64,000 bases of DNA, from NCBI GenBank assembly GCA_021298395.1, contig JAJTFH010000007.1, positions 3,258 to 67,257 on the forward strand, read 5' to 3'. Within the stretch, counting starts at the first letter, position 1; the number at the start of each line of letters is the position of its first letter. A program made the translations under genes and the position numbers. This document shows positions 57,282-64,000 of the stretch, piece by piece. The DNA is from Gemmatimonadota bacterium (GTDB lineage: Bacteria > Gemmatimonadota > Gemmatimonadetes > Gemmatimonadales > Gemmatimonadaceae). The notes beneath the pieces are model-generated. The model searched no databases. It saw only the letters and a list, made by a program, of their open reading frames with translations, and had not been told where the DNA came from.

Positions 57282-58115
57282 TTACTCCCCCTTCTTCTTG
57301 GCGGCCTTCTTGGCCGGGGCCTTCTTCGCCGCCGCCTTGGCCACCGGCTTCGCGGCCGCCTTCGCCGCCGCCTTCTTCGCGGGCGCCTTCTTGGCCGGCG
57401 CCGCCTTCGCCTCGGCCTTCGGCGCCTTCGCCTTGGCCGGGGCCTTCTTCACCTTCACCGGGCCCGCCGCCGACTCGGTCACCGGGGCGAGCGCCTGCCC
57501 GATCGCGCCGGCCTCGACGAGCACCACATCCGACCAGACCACGTCATACGTGGTCACATCGCTGTAGGCCGAGATCCGGACGTTCGGGATGTTGCGGCCG
57601 CTGAGGTACACCATCGGCTTGTGGCCGTCGGTGAGGATCAGGACCTTGCGCCCGAGGAGCTCGAGGCGCGCGAGGAGCTGCGCCACCTGCGTCGTCTTCG
57701 GCGTGTCGAAGGCGAAGCGATCGATCACGAGGAGCGCCCCCTCGCGGGCCCGGGCGTTCAGCGCGCTCTTGCGCGCCAGCGCCTTCACGCCCTTCGGGAG
57801 GGTCTGCTCGTAGCTGCGCGGCTGCGGGCCGAAGACCGTGCCGCCGCCGACGAAGTGCGGGGCGCGGGTCGAGCCCTGACGGGCGCGGCCGGTCCCCTTC
57901 TGCTTCCACGGCTTCTGGTTCCCACCCACCACCCAACGGCGGGTCTTGGTCGCGTGCGTGCCCTGGCGCTGGTTGGCGAGGTACGCCTTCACCGCCTGGT
58001 GCATCACCGGCAGGTTGACGGTGCCGTCGAACGTCGTGCCCGGCAGCGCCACGCGATCGCGCGGGGTGCCGAGCGCCGTGTAGGCCGCCGCCTCGAAGTT
58101 GGTCGTCTCAGACAT
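57282..58115 (-). CDS. rplD: 50S ribosomal protein L4 with Lys/Ala-rich C-terminal extension
   Basis: GTHATKTRRWVVGGNQKPWKQKGTGRARQGSTRAPHFVGGGTVFGP. Confidence 0.96.
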   Translation of the reverse strand: MSETTNFEAAAYTALGTPRDRVALPGTTFDGTVNLPVMHQAVKAYLANQRQGTHATKTRRWVVGGNQKPWKQKGTGRARQGSTRAPHFVGGGTVFGPQPRSYEQTLPKGVKALARKSALNARAREGALLVIDRFAFDTPKTTQVAQLLARLELLGRKVLILTDGHKPMVYLSGRNIPNVRISAYSDVTTYDVVWSDVVLVEAGAIGQALAPVTESAAGPVKVKKAPAKAKAPKAEAKAAPAKKAPAKKAAAKAAAKPVAKAAAKKAPAKKAAKKKGE

Positions 58116-58118
58116 CGG

Positions 58119-58802
58119 TTATCCCTGCTTGCGGACGAGGACGATCCCGTTGGTCGGGCCGGCGACGCTACCGCGGATGTAGATCAGATGGCGCTCGGCG
58201 TCGACCTTCTCGACGCGGAGGTTGGCCTGCGTGTGACGCGCGGCGCCGTAGTGGCCCGGCATCTTCTTCCCCTTGATGACGCGCGAGGGATCGGTGCCCG
58301 GTCCGACCGAGCCCGGCCGACGGTGCTTGGTGTTGCCGTGGGTGTTCGGCCCACCGCCGATGCCGTAGCGCTTCACCACGCCCTGGAACCCGCGCCCCTT
58401 CGACGTGCCGGTCACCTTCACCATCTCGCCGACGGCGAAGATGTCGACCTTCACGACGTCGCCGACCGTGTAGGTCGGCACCGAGGCGTCCTTCCCGGGC
58501 GCATCATCGAGACGGAAGGAGCGGAGCACCGCGGGCGCGGCCTCGAGACCGGCCTTCTTCGCATGCCCGAGCTCCGCCTGCGTCGCGCGACGCCCCTTCG
58601 GCGTGCGCTCCCCCTTCTTCGACTCGCGCGCGGTCCGCTGCGCGCCATAGCCGAGCTCCACCGAGGCGAACCCCGCCTGCTCCGGCGTCACGACCTTCGT
58701 GACGGGATTCGGCGTGGCCTCCACCACGGTGCAGGGGATCTGCATCCCCGCCTCGTCGAAGATCTGGGTCATCCCCAGCTTCTTTCCAATGATTCCGATC
58801 AT
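58119..58802 (-). CDS. rplC: 50S ribosomal protein L3
   Basis: MIGIIGKKLGMTQIFDE; GTSKGRGFQGVVKRYG. Confidence 0.97.
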   Translation of the reverse strand: MIGIIGKKLGMTQIFDEAGMQIPCTVVEATPNPVTKVVTPEQAGFASVELGYGAQRTARESKKGERTPKGRRATQAELGHAKKAGLEAAPAVLRSFRLDDAPGKDASVPTYTVGDVVKVDIFAVGEMVKVTGTSKGRGFQGVVKRYGIGGGPNTHGNTKHRRPGSVGPGTDPSRVIKGKKMPGHYGAARHTQANLRVEKVDAERHLIYIRGSVAGPTNGIVLVRKQG

Positions 58803-58916
58803 GGCACTCTCACTTGGTTAGTCACGGCCCGGAGCCGCGGGATGCGGCGCCCGTTGAGGCCGGAGGACTCTCAGGGTCAGGTGTCAGGGGAGCGGTGTCA
58901 GGGATCAGAGGGCGTC

Positions 58917-58958
58917 CGATCCTGCTACCTGGTCCCTGATACCTGGACCCTGCCCCTA
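58917..58958 (-). repeat. CAGG-rich element beginning at rpsJ TAG stop codon (copy B)
   Basis: Minus strand TAGGGGCAGGGTCCAGGTATCAGGGACCAGGTAGCAGGATCG; related to 60501-60535 and 15768-15800. Confidence 0.5.
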
Positions 58959-59264
58959 TTCCACCTTGATCTCGACGTCCACGCCCGCCGGGAGATCGAG
59001 CTTCGTCAGCGCGTCCACCGTCTGGGCACGGGAATCGAGGATGTCGATCACCCGCTTGTGCGTCTTGAGCTCGAACTGCTCACGCGACTTCTTATCGACG
59101 TGCGGCGACCGGAGCACGGTCCACCGCTGCGTCTTCGTGGGAAGCGGGATCGGCCCGGAGACCTGCGCCCCCGTCTTCTCCGCGGTCCGCACGATGTCCG
59201 CCGAGGCCTGGTCGATCACCGCGTGATCGAATGCCTTGAGACGGATACGAATACGTCCAGCCAT
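58956..59264 (-). CDS. rpsJ: 30S ribosomal protein S10
   Basis: [39 protein letters not shown]. Confidence 0.97.
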   Translation of the reverse strand: MAGRIRIRLKAFDHAVIDQASADIVRTAEKTGAQVSGPIPLPTKTQRWTVLRSPHVDKKSREQFELKTHKRVIDILDSRAQTVDALTKLDLPAGVDVEIKVE

Positions 59265-59325
59265 AAGGTCTCCACTGGAGGCGGGGACCGGCGGCGCTCG
59301 CCGCCGGTCCGCCTCCCGTTCTTGG

Positions 59326-60450
59326 TTAGGCGAGGATCTTGGTCACCACGCCCGCACCGACGGTGCGGCCGCCCTCACGGATGGCGAAGCGGAGCTGCTC
59401 CTCCATCGCGATCGGGATGATGAGCTCGATCGTCATCTGCACGTTGTCGCCCGGCATCACCATCTCGGTCCCCGCGGGGAGCTCGATCGCACCGGTCACG
59501 TCGGTCGTGCGGAAGTAGAACTGCGGGCGGTAGCCCTTGAAGAACGGCGTGTGGCGGCCCCCCTCTTCCTTCGTGAGGACGTACACCTCGGCCAGGAACT
59601 TCGTATGCGGCTTGATCGAGCCCGGCTTGGCGAGCACCATGCCACGCTCGATGTCCTTCTTGTCGATGCCGCGGAGGAGGAGCCCGACGTTGTCGCCGGC
59701 AAAGCCCTCGTCGAGGAGCTTGCGGAACATCTCGACGCCCGTGACGATCGTCTTCTTGTCGGAGTTGTAGCCCACGAACTCGAGCTCCTCACCGACCTTG
59801 CACTTGCCGCGCTCGATACGGCCGGTCGCGACGGTGCCGCGGCCGGTGATCGAGAAGACGTCTTCGACCGGGAGGAGGAAGGGCTTGTCGATCTCGCGGA
59901 CCGGCTCCGGGATGTACGTGTCGAGCGCGTCGTACAGCTCCTGGATCTTGTCGATCCACTTCTGGTCGCCCTCGATCGCGCGCACGGCGGCGCCACGGAT
60001 CACCGGGGCGTTGTCGCCGTCGTAGCCGTACTTCGAGAGGAGCTCGCGGACCTCGAGCTCGACGAGGTCGAGGAGCTCGGCGTCCTCGACGAGGTCGCAC
60101 TTGTTGAGGAAGACCACGATGCGGGGCACGTTCACCTGGCGGGCCAGGAGGATGTGCTCACGGGTCTGCGGCATCGGGCCGTCGACGGCCGACACCACGA
60201 GGATCGCGCCGTCCATCTGCGCGGCGCCCGTGATCATGGTCGCGATCGTGAGGATCTTGGTGGAGTCGCGACGCCCCTGCGACTCGGACGCCTTCGCGAC
60301 CTCGTCATAGGCGATGTACTTGGTGCCGAACCCCTTGTCCGCCGAGATCTTGGTCAGGGCGGCCGTGGTGGTGGTCTTGCCGTGGTCGACGTGGCCGATG
60401 GTGCCCACGTTCACGTGCGGCTTGTTCCGCTCGAACTTTGCCTTGGCCAT
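59326..60450 (-). CDS. tuf: Elongation factor Tu, internally shortened (374 aa; G3 DxPGH region absent)
   Basis: [26 protein letters not shown], domain 2/3 sequence intact; [15 protein letters not shown] joins directly to [17 protein letters not shown]. Confidence 0.93.
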   Translation of the reverse strand: MAKAKFERNKPHVNVGTIGHVDHGKTTTTAALTKISADKGFGTKYIAYDEVAKASESQGRRDSTKILTIATMITGAAQMDGAILVVSAVDGPMPQTREHILLARQVNVPRIVVFLNKCDLVEDAELLDLVELEVRELLSKYGYDGDNAPVIRGAAVRAIEGDQKWIDKIQELYDALDTYIPEPVREIDKPFLLPVEDVFSITGRGTVATGRIERGKCKVGEELEFVGYNSDKKTIVTGVEMFRKLLDEGFAGDNVGLLLRGIDKKDIERGMVLAKPGSIKPHTKFLAEVYVLTKEEGGRHTPFFKGYRPQFYFRTTDVTGAIELPAGTEMVMPGDNVQMTIELIIPIAMEEQLRFAIREGGRTVGAGVVTKILA

Positions 60451-60500
60451 GATGATGCGTCCTGAGAGAGAAAGGGTACTGGTGGTGAAGAACGGGTGAA

Positions 60501-60532
60501 CGATCCTGCAGCCTACAACCTGAGGTCCTGCC

Positions 60533-60535
<3 letters not shown>
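60501..60535 (-). repeat. CAGG-rich element beginning at fusA TAG stop codon (copy C)
   Basis: Minus strand TAGGGCAGGACCTCAGGTTGTAGGCTGCAGGATCG. Confidence 0.45.
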
Positions 60536-62650
<2,115 letters not shown>

Positions 62651-63051
62651 CGTCTCAAGGATTCGGTCAGGGTCGGTCGGTCTGGTGCGATGTTCAGGTC
62701 CTGCGGTTCGGTCCAACAAAAACGCGGCTGGACCAGCATTCCCCCCAGCCTGCATCCGGGGAATCGGTCTCCATCCGCTCTCGCCGGGTACAGTCACCAC
62801 TGCAGCATGACTGGGGACCCGCGGCGCGCCGGGCGCACCTGCCGCCCGACGTCAGATTGTCCTGCGCGCTTTTCGGGAACCTCGGCGCTGGGTCACCCCA
62901 GCGGGATCGGTCGGGCTGTCCACTCCCCCCGCGCGTCACTCCAGCCGACGTTGGCGGGCCCATCTGGCCGGGGCGCAGTCCCCCGGGGATGCCGTACGGG
63001 CCATCCGTCGCCGCACCGAGCCGGCCGAGGCCGAACTGGTGTAGCCTGTCA

Positions 63052-63079
63052 AAGGTAGTGGGAAATCGGCCCCTGTCAA
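63052..63079 (-). promoter_or_regulatory. Candidate sigma70-type promoter for fusA-tuf
   Basis: Minus strand TTGACA-16 bp-TACCTT. Confidence 0.55.
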
Positions 63080-63122
63080 CAGGTTGGGCCCCTCCACCAC
63101 CTCAGGGGGCCGGGGGGGGTCA

Positions 63123-63142
63123 CCCGCCCCCCGCCCCCGCCC
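63123..63142 (-). other. G-quadruplex-forming sequence immediately after rpsG stop
   Basis: Minus strand GGGCGGGGGCGGGGGGCGGG: four G tracts with 1-nt loops. Confidence 0.65.
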
Positions 63143-63144
63143 TG

Positions 63145-63615
63145 CTACCAGCGGTAGTGCGCGAACGCCTTGTTGGCCTCGGCCATCTTGTGCGTGTCCT
63201 CGCGCTTCTTGATCGCGTTCCCCTCGCCCTTCGCCGCCGCCAAGGTCTCGGCCGCCAACTTCTCGGCCATCGACTTCTCGTTGCGGTCACGCGAGTACGA
63301 GATCAACCAGCGCATCGCCAGCGCGGTCCGACGCTCCGGACGCACCTCGACGGGCACCTGGTAGGTGGCGCCACCGACGCGGCGGCTCTTCACCTCGACC
63401 ACGGGCTTGAGGTTCGTGAGGGCCTGCTTGAAGACGTTCACGCCCGGCTGGGCCGCCTTCGCCTCCACGATGTCCATCGCCCCGTAGAAGATCCGCTCGG
63501 CGGTGGACTTCTTCCCCTGGTACATCAGCACGTTGATGAACTTGCTGACGGTCTGGCTGTCGTAGCGCGCATCCGGCAGGATGGTGCGCTTCACGGCACT
63601 CTTGCGGCGGCTCAT
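63145..63615 (-). CDS. rpsG: 30S ribosomal protein S7
   Basis: [46 protein letters not shown]. Confidence 0.97.
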   Translation of the reverse strand: MSRRKSAVKRTILPDARYDSQTVSKFINVLMYQGKKSTAERIFYGAMDIVEAKAAQPGVNVFKQALTNLKPVVEVKSRRVGGATYQVPVEVRPERRTALAMRWLISYSRDRNEKSMAEKLAAETLAAAKGEGNAIKKREDTHKMAEANKAFAHYRW

Positions 63616-64000
63616 TTACTTCTTCCCTCCCGCCGGGGCACCCGCCTTCGGCTTCTTGGTCCCGTACTTGGAGCGGCTCTTGTTACGCCCATTGACGCCC
63701 GAGGCGTCGAGCTTGCCGCGCACGATGTGATAGCGCACGCCCGGGAGGTCCTTCACACGGCCACCGCGGATGAGCACGATCGAGTGCTCCTGCAGGTTGT
63801 GGCCCTCGCCCGGGATGTAGGCGGTGACTTCGAAGCCGTTCACGAGACGGACACGCGCGACCTTGCGCAGCGCCGAGTTCGGCTTCTTGGGGGTGGTGGT
63901 GTACACACGGGTGCACACGCCACGCTTGAACGGGTTCTCCTTCAGAGCCGGCGCCTTGTCCTTCTTGACGACTTCGCGGCGGCTCTGCCGGACGAGCTGG
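63616..64000 (-). CDS. rpsL: 30S ribosomal protein S12 (5' end outside window)
   Basis: [67 protein letters not shown]. Confidence 0.97.
   Translation of the reverse strand, partial: QLVRQSRREVVKKDKAPALKENPFKRGVCTRVYTTTPKKPNSALRKVARVRLVNGFEVTAYIPGEGHNLQEHSIVLIRGGRVKDLPGVRYHIVRGKLDASGVNGRNKSRSKYGTKKPKAGAPAGGKK

Noticed and set aside
63616-64000. Streptomycin-resistance type change in S12
   Set aside because: The visible [13 protein letters not shown] and GVRYH regions look like the normal sensitive sequence.

Overview
This 64 kb window is a dense, high-GC bacterial chromosome segment. Gene content and protein style suggest Gemmatimonadota, but that is inference only. I found no rRNA, tRNA, CRISPR array, transposase or phage gene. 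From left to right it contains: the end of ilvE; a PQQ-type sugar dehydrogenase, an M20 peptidase and B12-dependent nrdJ; a Ser/Thr kinase - PP2C phosphatase - FHA/trypsin-like protease operon; a peptidoglycan-recycling cluster (murQ-anmK-nagZ); ggt, an ABC exporter, ccdA, fur, priA, corA and a histone-deacetylase-like gene; a small gene pair that includes a predicted ubiquitin-like beta-grasp protein; a GAF protein, an aminotransferase, an M3-like peptidase and glyS; three SARP/BTAD-type regulators with STAND-like ATPase modules around purA, two of them with a TM segment and a large shared C-terminal domain; dapA, trpS, IMPase, ftcD; and a contiguous str-S10-spc ribosomal superoperon (map to rpsL) on the minus strand. 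The observations I rank highest are: (1) an EF-Tu ORF missing about 26 codons in frame, including the G3 DxPGH motif; (2) the membrane-anchored SARP-STAND regulator family, with in-phase 11-bp GTCAAT repeats just upstream of one member; (3) the ubiquitin-like cassette; (4) the phospho-signalling operon ending in an FHA-TM-protease; (5) a CAGG-rich element that starts at the TAG stop codon of three different genes. All calls were made by reading the sequence and supplied translations; no database search was run.
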